DNA from: Flavobacterium flabelliforme
Lineage (GTDB): Bacteria > Bacteroidota > Bacteroidia > Flavobacteriales > Flavobacteriaceae
Length of the DNA: 64,000 bases
NCBI RefSeq assembly: GCF_017948675.1
Contig: NZ_JAGFBU010000004.1
Coordinates: 186,001-250,000 of the forward strand
Direction: 5' to 3'
Below are positions 33,607 to 42,712 of this stretch, in pieces (the stretch's first letter is position 1; the number at the start of each line of letters is the position of its first letter). The position numbers and the translations under genes were made by a program. The notes under the pieces were generated by a model. It saw nothing but the letters and a program-made list of their open reading frames with translations, did not search any database and was not told where the DNA came from.

Positions 33607-34488
33607 ATGCAATCATTAATAGGAACTGGTGTAGCTCTTGTAACGCCCTTTAAACTCGATTTTTCAGTAGACACAGAAGCTCTAAAAAGAATTGTAAAAT
33701 ATTCAATTGACGGAGGAATTGAATATTTGGTAGTTTTGGGTACTACCGCAGAAAATGCTACGTTATCAGTAGAGGAAAAAGAATTAGTGATTCGTACAGT
33801 AATCGAAGCTAATAAGGGAACTTTACCATTAGTTTTAGGCGTTGGCGGAAACAACACAATGAAAGTAGTAGAAGAGCTAAAAACGAGAGATTTATCTGCA
33901 TTTGCAGCCATACTTTCCGTTTCTCCTTATTATAACAAACCTACTCAAGAAGGAATTTATCAACATTTTAAAGCGGTTGCAGAGGCATCTCCAATTCCTG
34001 TTATTTTATATAATGTGCCAGGAAGAACAGCCAGTAATATGCTTCCTTCAACTGTATTGCGCTTGGCTAATGATTTCAAAAATGTAATTGGTATAAAAGA
34101 AGCAGCAGGAGACATTGTTCAAGCCATGCGAATATTAAAAGATAAACCTAAAGATTTTCTTGTAATTTCAGGAGATGATATGATTGCTTTACCAATGGTT
34201 TTAGCAGGAGGTTCAGGAGTTATTTCTGTAATTGGTCAGGGTTTTCCAAAAGAATTTTCTGAAATGATTAGTTTAGGACTGAATAAAAAAGTAAATGAGG
34301 CTTTTAAATATCAATATCTATTATCGGATTCTATTGATATGATTTTTGAACAAGGAAATCCTGCCGGTATTAAGGAAGTCTTCCTGTCATTGGGAATTTC
34401 AGAGAACACCGTGCGTTTACCACTCGTGCAAGTAGATCATTCTTTATCGGAAAGACTGCATGAATTTGTTAAAAAAATCAATAAATAA
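33607..34488 (+). CDS. dapA: 4-hydroxy-tetrahydrodipicolinate synthase
   Basis: A 293-residue TIM-barrel aldolase condensing pyruvate with aspartate semialdehyde, the first step of the diaminopimelate/lysine branch. Active-site residues: [12 protein letters not shown] (Thr-Thr, about 44-45), [16 protein letters not shown] (Tyr, about 134), YNVPGRT, and [10 protein letters not shown] with the Schiff-base lysine near 162. GDD and GGSGVISVI follow. The family's GE motif reads AEN here, which is common in Bacteroidetes. Length is standard. Confidence 0.96.
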   Translation: MQSLIGTGVALVTPFKLDFSVDTEALKRIVKYSIDGGIEYLVVLGTTAENATLSVEEKELVIRTVIEANKGTLPLVLGVGGNNTMKVVEELKTRDLSAFAAILSVSPYYNKPTQEGIYQHFKAVAEASPIPVILYNVPGRTASNMLPSTVLRLANDFKNVIGIKEAAGDIVQAMRILKDKPKDFLVISGDDMIALPMVLAGGSGVISVIGQGFPKEFSEMISLGLNKKVNEAFKYQYLLSDSIDMIFEQGNPAGIKEVFLSLGISENTVRLPLVQVDHSLSERLHEFVKKINK

Positions 34489-34526
34489 GTTTAAATAAAG
34501 ACTGTTTTTTTAAACGAAAAATATAT

Positions 34527-34557
34527 TTTGAAGTCGCTAAATTAATAACTAAATTTG
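34527..34557 (+). promoter_or_regulatory. Promoter of bamD-rpoZ-coaBC
   Basis: TTTG (34527-34530), 19-base spacer, TAAATTTG (34550-34557): a full Bacteroidetes promoter. A short hairpin ACCGAA/TTCGGT (34560-34573) would lie at or near the 5' end of the transcript. It supports the bamD start at 34623. Confidence 0.75.
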
Positions 34558-34622
34558 CCACCGAAACTTCGGTATGATTTCGTAGGTTGTTTCAATCAAG
34601 AAATCATGAAAAAAGTAAAAAA

Positions 34623-35417
34623 ATGAAAAAAATAATATCTCTATTGCTTCTTGTTGCTATTTTTAGTTCTTGTAATGAGTATCAAAAAGCATTAAAATCC
34701 GAAGATGTTGCTGTAAAGTTTGAAATGGCAACTAAATTATATGATTCAGGTAAATATACTAAAGCAATTCGAATTTTCGAACAAATTGCTCCAGCTTACA
34801 GAGGAAAACCGCAAGCTGAAAAATTATTTTACATGTTTGCTCAGTCTTATTATAAAACTAAACAATATTATTTAGCAGGATACCAATTTGAAAGTTTCGT
34901 TTCAGGATATCCTAGAAGTGAAAAATTGCAAGAAGCAGCTTTTTTAGGTGCAAAGAGTTATGCGATGTTATCTCCAGTTTATAGTTTAGATCAAACGAGT
35001 ACTAATAAAGCTTTGGATAAATTACAAATGTTTATTGATAATTATCCTAATTCACAATATTTAGCGGAAGCAAATAGTACTGTAAAAGTGCTTAGTGAAA
35101 AAACAGAAAAAAAGGTTTACGAAAACGCTAAAGGATACAATACAATTTCAGATTATAAATCGGCTATTGTTGCTTTAGATAACTTTGTTTCTGATTATCC
35201 AGGAACACCTTTTAAAGAAGATGCATTGTTTTATAAGTTTGATTCTGCTTATCAACTAGCGATTAATAGTATTCCTTCTAAAATGGAAGAAAGACTACTT
35301 GTTGCTAAAGCAGCACATTCAAATTTGATTAAATTTAATGCTGAAACAAAATACAAAAAACTTGCTACCGAAATGTTAGTGAGAATTGAAAAAGATTTAC
35401 AAAAATTTACTAAATAA
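34623..35417 (+). CDS. bamD: Outer membrane assembly lipoprotein BamD
   Basis: A 264-residue lipoprotein of the BAM complex, which inserts beta-barrel proteins into the outer membrane. Leader MKKIISLLLLVAIFSSC puts the acylated Cys at about 17. It is followed by about five TPR-like helical pairs; each repeat has the YdsGKYtkAiriFE-type or YPrSekLqEAaFlgA-type pattern, with DYPGTPFKEDALF in the last. The upstream non-ATG frame is rejected because the lipoprotein leader starts at this ATG. First gene of a tightly spaced operon with rpoZ and coaBC. Confidence 0.94.
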   Translation: MKKIISLLLLVAIFSSCNEYQKALKSEDVAVKFEMATKLYDSGKYTKAIRIFEQIAPAYRGKPQAEKLFYMFAQSYYKTKQYYLAGYQFESFVSGYPRSEKLQEAAFLGAKSYAMLSPVYSLDQTSTNKALDKLQMFIDNYPNSQYLAEANSTVKVLSEKTEKKVYENAKGYNTISDYKSAIVALDNFVSDYPGTPFKEDALFYKFDSAYQLAINSIPSKMEERLLVAKAAHSNLIKFNAETKYKKLATEMLVRIEKDLQKFTK

Positions 35418-35425
35418 ATAAAGTC

Positions 35426-35743
35426 ATGGATTTAAAAAAGACGAATGCTCCAGTAAATACAATAACTTACAACAAAAGTGTTATTGAGGAACCTACTGGT
35501 AATGTGTATGAAGCAATAACCATTATGGCTAAAAGAGCAAATCAAATTAACTCTGAAATCAAAAAAGAATTGACAGAGAAATTAGAAGAATTTGCTACAT
35601 ATAATGACAGTCTTGAAGAAGTTTTTGAAAATAAAGAACAAATTGAGGTTTCTAAATTTTACGAAAAATTACCAAAACCACATGCTTTAGCAGTTCAAGA
35701 ATGGTTAGATGGTAAAATCTATCACAGAGATTCTAATAAATAA
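35426..35743 (+). CDS. rpoZ: DNA-directed RNA polymerase subunit omega (RpoZ/Rpb6 type)
   Basis: A 105-residue protein. The omega core is GNVYEAITIMAKRANQINSEIKKEL (about residues 24-48), where the AKRANQI stretch corresponds to the conserved A-x-R-A-x-Q-I motif that clamps the beta' subunit. The C-terminal part (about 50-105) is the Bacteroidetes-type acidic extension ending in KPHALAVQEWLDGKIYHRD. It lies 8 bases after bamD and 7 before coaBC, an order typical for this phylum. Confidence 0.9.
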   Translation: MDLKKTNAPVNTITYNKSVIEEPTGNVYEAITIMAKRANQINSEIKKELTEKLEEFATYNDSLEEVFENKEQIEVSKFYEKLPKPHALAVQEWLDGKIYHRDSNK

Positions 35744-35750
35744 TAGTACG

Positions 35751-36974
35751 ATGTCAGTTTTAAACGGTAAGAAAATTTTACTAGGTATTTCTGGTGGAAT
35801 TGCAGCCTATAAAACAGCTTCATTAGTACGACTTTTCATAAAAGCAGGTGCACATGTCCAAGTGATAATGACACCTGCTTCTAAGGATTTTATAACTCCA
35901 CTTACGTTATCTACGTTATCTAAAAATCCTGTTTTTTCTAGTTTTTACAATCAAGATGAGGAGAACGAAAAATGGAATAATCATGTTGAATTAGCACTTT
36001 GGGCTGATTTGATGATTGTTGCGCCTGCAACAGCCAATACGTTATCTAAAATGGTAAATGGGACTTGCGACAACCTTTTGCTTGCTACTTATTTATCTGC
36101 TAAATGTCCCGTATATTTTGCGCCAGCAATGGATCTTGATATGTACAAGCATCCTTCTACTATTTCTAATTTTGCAAGGCTTTCACAATTTGGAAATATT
36201 ATAATTCCAGCGGAGTCTGGCGAATTGGCAAGTGGTTTATCTGGAGAAGGAAGAATGGCAGAACCAGAAACTATAATTCATTTTATAGAACTTGACTTAA
36301 ATAATAAATTGCCGCTTAAAGGGAAAACCATTTTGGTAACTGCGGGTCCAACTTATGAAGCAATAGATCCTGTTCGTTTTATTGGGAATCACTCTTCTGG
36401 TAAAATGGGTTTTGATATAGCAAATAGTGCTGCGAATTTAGGCGCACAAGTAGTATTAATATCTGGACCTACTCATTGTAAGGTTGTAAATTCATCCATC
36501 CAGTTGGTTGAAGTTGTTACCGCTCAAGAGATGTATGAAGCTTGTCAAAAATTTTATCCCGATGTTGATGTTACTATCGCTGCAGCTGCTGTGGCGGATT
36601 ACAAACCAAAAAACGTTGCGTTACAAAAAATAAAAAAGGCAGCCGATAGTTTTGTTATTGAATTGGAAAAGACAAAAGATATTTTAGCCTCGCTAGGAGA
36701 TCAAAAGAAAAATCAATATTTAATTGGTTTTGCACTAGAGACAGAAAATGAAATAGAAAATGCAAAGTTAAAAATCAAGAAAAAAAACTTAGATTTGATT
36801 GTATTGAATTCTTTACAAGATGATGGTGCTGGTTTTGGTAAATCAACAAATAAAGTTACTTTTATTGATAAAGATTTTAATATTGAGCCAATGCAATTGA
36901 AATCAAAAGAAGCCGTTGCCGATGATATTTTGAACAAAATAATAGCTCATTTTAATATTCTTGATAGGGAATAA
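35751..36974 (+). CDS. coaBC: Bifunctional phosphopantothenoylcysteine decarboxylase/synthetase
   Basis: A 407-residue coenzyme A biosynthesis enzyme. The N-terminal flavin-dependent CoaC half has LLGISGGIAAYKTASLVR (about 9-26), NHVELALWADLMIVAPATAN with the catalytic His near 76, and YFAPAMDLDMY with the substrate loop. The CoaB half begins near 188: TAGPTYEAIDPVRFI, NHSSGKMG, AAAVADYKP and the lysine-rich stretch for CTP. The start is MSVLNGKK; the upstream frame runs back into rpoZ. Confidence 0.96.
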   Translation: MSVLNGKKILLGISGGIAAYKTASLVRLFIKAGAHVQVIMTPASKDFITPLTLSTLSKNPVFSSFYNQDEENEKWNNHVELALWADLMIVAPATANTLSKMVNGTCDNLLLATYLSAKCPVYFAPAMDLDMYKHPSTISNFARLSQFGNIIIPAESGELASGLSGEGRMAEPETIIHFIELDLNNKLPLKGKTILVTAGPTYEAIDPVRFIGNHSSGKMGFDIANSAANLGAQVVLISGPTHCKVVNSSIQLVEVVTAQEMYEACQKFYPDVDVTIAAAAVADYKPKNVALQKIKKAADSFVIELEKTKDILASLGDQKKNQYLIGFALETENEIENAKLKIKKKNLDLIVLNSLQDDGAGFGKSTNKVTFIDKDFNIEPMQLKSKEAVADDILNKIIAHFNILDRE

Positions 36975-37025
36975 GAAATACTTCTTTTTCGCAGCTTCGA
37001 TTTAGACAAAAATAAAAAACTAGAA

Positions 37026-37910
37026 ATGAATAAAATATTTACTTTTTTACTACTTTTTATTCTTGGTTTTGCCCAAGCACAACAACTGAACTGTACTGTT
37101 ACTGTTGATGCACAACGTTTAAGTGTTACGAATCAGCAAGTTTTTAAAACCTTAGAAACTTCAATAAATGAATTTGTCAATAAAACAGATTGGACTGGTG
37201 TTGCGGTTAAGCAAAATGAGAAAATAAATTGCTCGATGTACATTACTATTTCCTCTAATAGCTTAGATCAATTTTCAGCAACTATTCAGGTGCAATCTTC
37301 CAGGCCTATTTACAATTCCTCTTATTCCTCGCCGATTTTAAATTATAATGATAAAGACTTTAATTTTAGATATACTGAATTTGAAAATTTAATATTCAAT
37401 CCATCCAGTTTTGATTCTAATTTAGTTTCTGTTTTAGCTTTTTATAGCTATATTATTATTGGTATGGATGCGGATACTTTTGTTTTAGAAGCAGGTGATC
37501 CTAATTTTGAAATTGCACAAAATATTTCAAATGTTGCTTTACAAGGTGGATCAAAAGGATGGAGTCAGGCAGACGGAAATCAAACGCGTTATTTTTTGAT
37601 AAATGACCTTTTATCACCAACATTCAAACAAATCAGGCAAACTACCTTTGATTATCATGTTGGTTTAGATTTGATGAGTACAGATCTAAAAACAGCTAAA
37701 GAGAAAATTAAAAATTCGATAATTAATCTTTCTAAGTTAAATGCTTCAAGACCTAATGCTTTTTTAACACGAGTATTTTTTGATGCAAAATCGGATGAAA
37801 TCGTTTCTATATTCTCTGGCGGACCCAGTATTACGGTTTCAGACTTAACAGAGAACCTAAATAAAATTTCTCCTTTGAATATGAGCAAGTGGTCTCTGAT
37901 AAAATATTAA
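37026..37910 (+). CDS. DUF4835 (PorD-like) protein
   Basis: A 294-residue exported protein with a signal peptide ending GFAQA (about residue 18). It begins QQLNCTVTVDAQRLSVTNQQ, which is the family's conserved start, and goes on with FKTLETSINEFVNKT-type helix and the typical AFYSYIIIGMDADTF block near the middle (about 137-151). I recall that current naming calls this family PorD, a type IX secretion component; I cannot confirm it. A T9SS-sorted protein at the right edge of the window shows that the organism has this pathway. It lies 51 bases after coaBC and 57 before recN. Confidence 0.85.
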   Translation: MNKIFTFLLLFILGFAQAQQLNCTVTVDAQRLSVTNQQVFKTLETSINEFVNKTDWTGVAVKQNEKINCSMYITISSNSLDQFSATIQVQSSRPIYNSSYSSPILNYNDKDFNFRYTEFENLIFNPSSFDSNLVSVLAFYSYIIIGMDADTFVLEAGDPNFEIAQNISNVALQGGSKGWSQADGNQTRYFLINDLLSPTFKQIRQTTFDYHVGLDLMSTDLKTAKEKIKNSIINLSKLNASRPNAFLTRVFFDAKSDEIVSIFSGGPSITVSDLTENLNKISPLNMSKWSLIKY

Positions 37911-37967
37911 TTTGTTTTTCAAATTTTAGTTTAAACCTTGTTCCCCATTTCTAATAAACAACTATAA

Positions 37968-39620
37968 ATGATAAGTTCACTTTCGATAAAAAACTATGCT
38001 TTAATAGAAAAATTAACTATTGATTTTTCTAGAGGTTTCTCTACTATTACTGGTGAAACGGGTGCTGGTAAATCAATAATTTTAGGTGCAATTGGTCTCG
38101 TTTTAGGAAAAAGAGCTGATCTTACTTCCTTAAAAAATAAAGAAGAAAAATGTATTATTGAAGCCCATTTTGAAATAGCTAAATATAATTTGAAACCTTT
38201 TTTTGAAGCCAATGATTTGGATTACGAAGAGGAAACTATAATTAGACGCGAAATTCTTCCTTCTGGTAAATCTAGAGCTTTTATTAATGACAGTCCTGTA
38301 AATCTTCAAGAGCTTCAGGAATTAAGCATGTTTTTGATAGATATTCATTCGCAGCAACAAACTCAAGAACTTTCTGATGAAAATGTTCAATTCAAAATAA
38401 TTGACGCTATTGCTAATAACAAAGAGACAATTATAGAGTATCAATTGCTTTTAAAGACTTTTAAATCCGATCAGTCTAAATTAAATTCTATTTTAAAAAG
38501 ACAAAGTGAATCTAAAAAAGAGCAGGAATACAATACTTTTTTGTTAGACGAATTGGTTGCAGCAAAATTTAAAGCAGGCGAACAAGAAACATTAGAAGCA
38601 GATTTTGAAAAATTAAATAATGTTGAAATAATTAAAGAATCACTTGATAAAGCATTAGCAATTGCTAATGAAGAACAAATTGGGGTTCGGAATAATTTGA
38701 ATGAAATAAAAATTTCATTACAAAAAATAGGGGGTTTTTCAACTGATTACAGCGCAATACTGGAAAGAGTTTCAAGTTTAACTATAGAGTTTGATGATAT
38801 TTCTCAAGAGATGAATCGCTTTTCAGAAAAACTAATAAATGATCCAGAACAATTGGATTTAATTAGTCAAAAATTGCAGGTAATTTTTAACCTTCAAAAG
38901 AAACATCAAGTCTCTACAGTTGGGGAATTGCTGGATATTCAGCTTAATTTAGAAAACGCTGTTCTTGAATTAGGAAACATGGAAGAAGAAATTACTATGT
39001 TGAACAAATCAATTGAATCTAAAAGAGTTGAACTCGACGAATTAGCAGGAAAAATTCATTACAATAGAGAAAAATCTATTCCGGTTTTATCTCAAAAATT
39101 AATTGCTATTTTAGAAACTTTGGGAATGCCTAACGTACGTTTTAAAATTGATATAACAGGAAGTGAGAATTACTTTAGTAATGGTAAAGACGAACTAGAG
39201 TTCTTATTTTCTGCTAATAAAGGAACTGATTTTGGTTTGCTGAAAAAAGTAGCTTCAGGAGGAGAAATGTCTCGAATTATGTTGGCGGTAAAAGCAATAT
39301 TGGCTCAATATTCAAAACTACCAACATTAATATTTGATGAAATTGATACCGGTGTTTCTGGAGAAATTGCTATTAGAATGGGAGAAATCATGAAGGAAAT
39401 GAGTCGTGAAATGCAAATTTTTGCAATTACTCACTTGCCTCAAATCGCTGCCAAAGGAGAGGCGCACTTTAAAGTTTCAAAAGCAACAGTTGGAGAGGAT
39501 ACACAATCAGAATTAAAGTTATTAAACCAAGATCAACGAATAGTAGAGATTGCACAAATGTTATCTGGTACTATTGTTTCTGAGTCAGCCTTAAATCATG
39601 CAAAAGCATTGCTTAACTAA
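37968..39620 (+). CDS. recN: DNA repair protein RecN
   Basis: A 550-residue SMC-like ATPase acting in double-strand break repair. Walker A is GETGAGKSIILGAIGLVLGK (about 30-49), then a zipper-like coiled-coil section (about 160-370), then the ABC signature LKKVASGGEMSRIMLA, Walker B PTLIFDEIDTGVSG and the H-loop FAITHLPQIAA. The early part LTSLKNKEEKCIIEAHF and the Q-loop-type IDIHSQQQTQ (about 125-134) fit the family. The promoter for fabV overlaps the last codons. Confidence 0.96.
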   Translation: MISSLSIKNYALIEKLTIDFSRGFSTITGETGAGKSIILGAIGLVLGKRADLTSLKNKEEKCIIEAHFEIAKYNLKPFFEANDLDYEEETIIRREILPSGKSRAFINDSPVNLQELQELSMFLIDIHSQQQTQELSDENVQFKIIDAIANNKETIIEYQLLLKTFKSDQSKLNSILKRQSESKKEQEYNTFLLDELVAAKFKAGEQETLEADFEKLNNVEIIKESLDKALAIANEEQIGVRNNLNEIKISLQKIGGFSTDYSAILERVSSLTIEFDDISQEMNRFSEKLINDPEQLDLISQKLQVIFNLQKKHQVSTVGELLDIQLNLENAVLELGNMEEEITMLNKSIESKRVELDELAGKIHYNREKSIPVLSQKLIAILETLGMPNVRFKIDITGSENYFSNGKDELEFLFSANKGTDFGLLKKVASGGEMSRIMLAVKAILAQYSKLPTLIFDEIDTGVSGEIAIRMGEIMKEMSREMQIFAITHLPQIAAKGEAHFKVSKATVGEDTQSELKLLNQDQRIVEIAQMLSGTIVSESALNHAKALLN

Positions 39621-39638
39621 TATTTTCCTTTATATTTG
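39609..39638 (+). promoter_or_regulatory. Promoter of fabV within the recN end
   Basis: TTG (39609-39611), 19-base spacer, TATATTTG (39631-39638). Transcription would begin near 39643, giving fabV a leader of about 65 bases. The -33 element is inside the recN coding sequence. Confidence 0.7.
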
Positions 39639-39709
39639 TTTCCTTTTGGAACATTTGGCGGAAGCTTATAAAAAAAATACAAAATATTAAATTTAAAGAA
39701 TTACCCAAT

Positions 39710-40900
39710 ATGATTATAGAACCTAGAATGAGAGGCTTTATTTGTACGACATCTCACCCAGAGGGATGCGCTCAAAATGTTAAAAATCAGATAGAATATA
39801 TAAAATCAAAAGGAGCTATTAATGGCGCGAAAAAAGTTTTAGTAATTGGTGCCTCGACTGGTTTTGGTCTGGCTTCTAGAATTACAAGTGCTTTTGGTAG
39901 CGACGCCGCAACTATTGGTGTATTTTTTGAAAAAGAGCCTGCTGAAGGGAAAACAGCTTCACCAGGTTGGTATAATTCTGCTGCTTTTGAAACAGAAGCT
40001 CATAAAGCAGGTCTTTATGCAAAAAGCATCAACGGAGATGCTTTTTCTAATGAAATAAAAAGACAAACACTAGATTTAATTAAAGCAGATTTAGGTCAAG
40101 TCGATTTGATTATTTACAGTCTTGCTTCACCAGTTCGTATGAATCCTACAACTGGAGTATTACACCGTTCTGTTTTGAAACCAATTGGTGATGTATTTAC
40201 TAATAAAACTGTAGATTTTCATTCTGGTAAAGTTTCTGAAATATCTATTCAGCCAAGTAGTGGTGATGATATTGAGAATACAGTTGCTGTTATGGGCGGT
40301 GAGGATTGGTCTATGTGGATTGATGCTTTAAAAGCAGAAAATTTATTAGCGCCAGGAGCTACAACTGTTGCTTATTCTTATATTGGGCCCTCTTTGACAG
40401 AAGCAGTTTATAGAAAAGGTACCATAGGACGCGCAAAAGATCATCTTGAAGCTACTGCATTTGCCATCACTGAAAAGTTAGCAGACATTGAAGGAAAAGC
40501 ATTTGTATCTGTAAATAAAGCATTAGTTACTCAAGCAAGTTCAGCAATTCCTGTCATTCCATTATACATCTCTTTGTTATACAAAATAATGAAGGAGGAA
40601 GGAATACATGAAGGATGTATCGAGCAAATTCAGCGTTTATATCAAGAAAGATTATTTACCGGAAAACCAGTTCCTGTGGATGAAAAAGGTAGAATTCGCG
40701 TTGATGATTTAGAAATGCGTGCTGATGTTCAGGAAAAAATAGCTAAATTATGGGTTGAGGCAGTAACAGAAAATTTATCTGAAATAGGAGATTTAGAAGG
40801 TTATAGAAAAGATTTTTATAACTTATTTGGATTTGATGTTCAAGGTGTAGATTACAAAGCCGATGCAAACGAAATGGTAAACATCGAAAGTATAGGATAA
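39710..40900 (+). CDS. fabV: Trans-2-enoyl-ACP/CoA reductase FabV
   Basis: A 396-residue NADH-dependent reductase for the last step of the fatty acid elongation cycle. The Rossmann motif is KVLVIGASTGFGLASRI (about 44-60). The diagnostic catalytic spacing Tyr-x8-Lys appears as YRKGTIGRAK (about 235-244), longer than the Tyr-x6-Lys of FabI. Other FabV stretches are YSLASPVRMNP, MGGEDWSMWIDAL and ending LFGFDVQGVDY. FabV enzymes are typically insensitive to triclosan. Transcribed from its own promoter in the recN end and ended by a terminator at 40952-40984. Confidence 0.95.
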   Translation: MIIEPRMRGFICTTSHPEGCAQNVKNQIEYIKSKGAINGAKKVLVIGASTGFGLASRITSAFGSDAATIGVFFEKEPAEGKTASPGWYNSAAFETEAHKAGLYAKSINGDAFSNEIKRQTLDLIKADLGQVDLIIYSLASPVRMNPTTGVLHRSVLKPIGDVFTNKTVDFHSGKVSEISIQPSSGDDIENTVAVMGGEDWSMWIDALKAENLLAPGATTVAYSYIGPSLTEAVYRKGTIGRAKDHLEATAFAITEKLADIEGKAFVSVNKALVTQASSAIPVIPLYISLLYKIMKEEGIHEGCIEQIQRLYQERLFTGKPVPVDEKGRIRVDDLEMRADVQEKIAKLWVEAVTENLSEIGDLEGYRKDFYNLFGFDVQGVDYKADANEMVNIESIG

Positions 40901-40951
40901 TTTATATTTATTTCTATACAAGGTTACGTATAGAAATGCATAAAAATATTT

Positions 40952-40984
40952 AAAAACCATCAACTTATAGTTGGTGGTTTTTTT
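40952..40984 (+). terminator. Terminator of fabV
   Basis: Stem AACCATCAAC with GTTGGTGGTT (one wobble), loop of 5 bases, followed by T7. Its right arm overlaps the -33 element of the following gene. Confidence 0.8.
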
Positions 40985-41004
40985 ATGGATAAAGATTATA
41001 TTTG
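40971..41004 (+). promoter_or_regulatory. Possible promoter of glycosyltransferase-coaE
   Basis: TTG (40971-40973), 23-base spacer, TATATTTG (40997-41004). The spacer is at the long end of the accepted range. The -33 lies in the right arm of the fabV terminator. Confidence 0.55.
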
Positions 41005-41052
41005 TTAAAATTTTCAAGCCCCAAAAAATTAAAATAATACCCAATCTAATTT

Positions 41053-42054
41053 ATGTTGTTTTCCTTAATTATTCCTGTTTACAATCGTCCTGATGAAGTT
41101 GATGAGCTCTTAGAAAGTTTGACTCATTCTACCTATGAAGATATTTTTGAAATTGTGCTTGTAGAAGATGGATCCTCTTTGCTGTGCAAGGATATAGCTC
41201 AGAAATATGGTGATCGTCTTGATATTTCCTATTATTACAAGGATAATTCAGGCCCTGGTAATTCAAGAAATTACGGAATGAGAAAGGCGAGAGGTGATTA
41301 CTTTATTATTTTTGACTCTGATTGCATCATTCCAAAAGAGTACTTAAGTGAAGTTGATAAAGCTTTAGAACAAAATTATGTCGATTGTTTTGGTGGTCCA
41401 GACAAAGCGTTAGATAGTTTTTCGGATATTCAAAAAGCAATTAATTTTGCCATGACCTCTTTTCTTACAACGGGAGGAATAAGAGGAGGTTCTGAGAAAA
41501 TTGGTAAATTTCAACCTAGAAGTTTTAATATGGGATTGTCTAAAAAAGCTTTTGATGCGTCAAAAGGTTTTGGAAATATCCATCCAGGTGAAGATCCCGA
41601 TTTATCCATTCGTTTGTGGAACTTAGGTTTTGAAACTAAACTATTTACAAACGCATACGTTTATCACAAAAGAAGAATTGACTGGGATAAATTCTCTGTG
41701 CAAGTAAATAAATTTGGAAAAGCGAGACCGATCCTTAATAGTTGGTATCCAAAATACAATAAATTGACCTTTTTTTTTCCTTCGCTTTTTATCATCGGAT
41801 TCTTTGTATCTATTGCATTACTCTTAATTTTTAATTTTGATTATTTATTACAGCTTTATTTTATTTACTTTTTAATTTTATTTTTAGTTTCTTCTTACCA
41901 AAATAAGAGTATCAAAATAGGATTTTTATCTTTAATAGCGGTTTGGAAGCAATTTTATGGTTATGGTTTAGGTTTTATAAAGTCCTATTTTAAAGTGATT
42001 ATTCTAAAACAAAAACCACAAGAAGCTTTTCCTGAATTATTTTTTAAATTATAG
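41053..42054 (+). CDS. Family 2 glycosyltransferase with C-terminal membrane anchor
   Basis: A 333-residue inverting GT-A enzyme. The nucleotide-sugar domain begins FSLIIPVYNRPDEVDELLES; acidic VEDGSS and the D-x-D-like IIFDSDCIIP (about 91-100) bind metal and sugar nucleotide. FGGPDKALD and HPGEDPDLSIRLWNLGF (about 177-193, with the ED acid/base motif) follow. Two hydrophobic helices (about 238-258 and 262-280) anchor the C-terminus. Acceptor and sugar cannot be told. It is 2 bases from coaE, which seems just shared transcription. Confidence 0.9.
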   Translation: MLFSLIIPVYNRPDEVDELLESLTHSTYEDIFEIVLVEDGSSLLCKDIAQKYGDRLDISYYYKDNSGPGNSRNYGMRKARGDYFIIFDSDCIIPKEYLSEVDKALEQNYVDCFGGPDKALDSFSDIQKAINFAMTSFLTTGGIRGGSEKIGKFQPRSFNMGLSKKAFDASKGFGNIHPGEDPDLSIRLWNLGFETKLFTNAYVYHKRRIDWDKFSVQVNKFGKARPILNSWYPKYNKLTFFFPSLFIIGFFVSIALLLIFNFDYLLQLYFIYFLILFLVSSYQNKSIKIGFLSLIAVWKQFYGYGLGFIKSYFKVIILKQKPQEAFPELFFKL

Positions 42055-42056
42055 TT

Positions 42057-42650
42057 ATGACAAAGATTATAGGCTTAACAGGCGGAATAGGAAGCGGAAA
42101 AACAACTATTGCGAATTATTTGCATTCTTTTGGTATTCCAATTTATATTGCTGATGATGAAGCTAGACAATTGACGCAATCTAAGGAGATTACTGTCGCT
42201 CTTGAAAATACTTTTGGAGAAGCTATTTTTGAAAACGGAATCCTCAATAGAGAAAAACTGGCAGCCATTGTGTTTAATGAGCCAGAGAAATTGGAACAAT
42301 TAAATGCAATTGTTCATCCTGTGGTGAAAAGACATTTTGAGAATTGGCTTACTGATAATAATAAAGCTTCTTATATTATTTATGAAGCTGCTATATTATT
42401 TGAAAGTGGAAGTTATAAAAAATGTGATATAATTATCACTGTGACAGCACCATTAGAAACAAGAGTTGAACGGGTTATTAAAAGGGATAAAACCAGTCGA
42501 GAACTTATTTTAAAAAGAATTAAAGCACAATGGACTGATGAGCAACGCATATCAAAAAGTAATTTTGTTATAGAAAATAGTTCATTAGAAGTTGCAAAGC
42601 AAAAAGCAGACGAAATTCTTAAAATTTTAGCGATTACACAAAAACACTGA
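42057..42650 (+). CDS. coaE: Dephospho-CoA kinase
   Basis: A 197-residue P-loop kinase phosphorylating the ribose 3'-OH of dephospho-CoA, the last step of CoA synthesis. Seen are IIGLTGGIGSGKTTIA (P-loop, about 4-19), IYIADDEARQL (substrate acid), LNAIVHPVVKRHFE, YEAAILFESG, and the lid arginines in RVERVIKRDKTSRE. The C-terminus is KADEILKIL. Typical length. coaBC lies 5 kb upstream in the same direction. Confidence 0.95.
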   Translation: MTKIIGLTGGIGSGKTTIANYLHSFGIPIYIADDEARQLTQSKEITVALENTFGEAIFENGILNREKLAAIVFNEPEKLEQLNAIVHPVVKRHFENWLTDNNKASYIIYEAAILFESGSYKKCDIIITVTAPLETRVERVIKRDKTSRELILKRIKAQWTDEQRISKSNFVIENSSLEVAKQKADEILKILAITQKH

Positions 42651-42699
42651 TAGGTGTTAATGTTTGGTTAATGTATTATTTAATATATTGTTAAAATAC

Positions 42700-42707
42700 T
42701 AATTTTG
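42700..42707 (+). promoter_or_regulatory. -7 promoter box of the two-component system
   Basis: TAATTTTG (TAnnTTTG) ends only 5 bases before the ATG of the kinase at 42713, so the transcript would have almost no leader. No proper -33 was found; the nearest TTG is 9 bases upstream. Confidence 0.4.
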
Positions 42708-42712
42708 TCACG

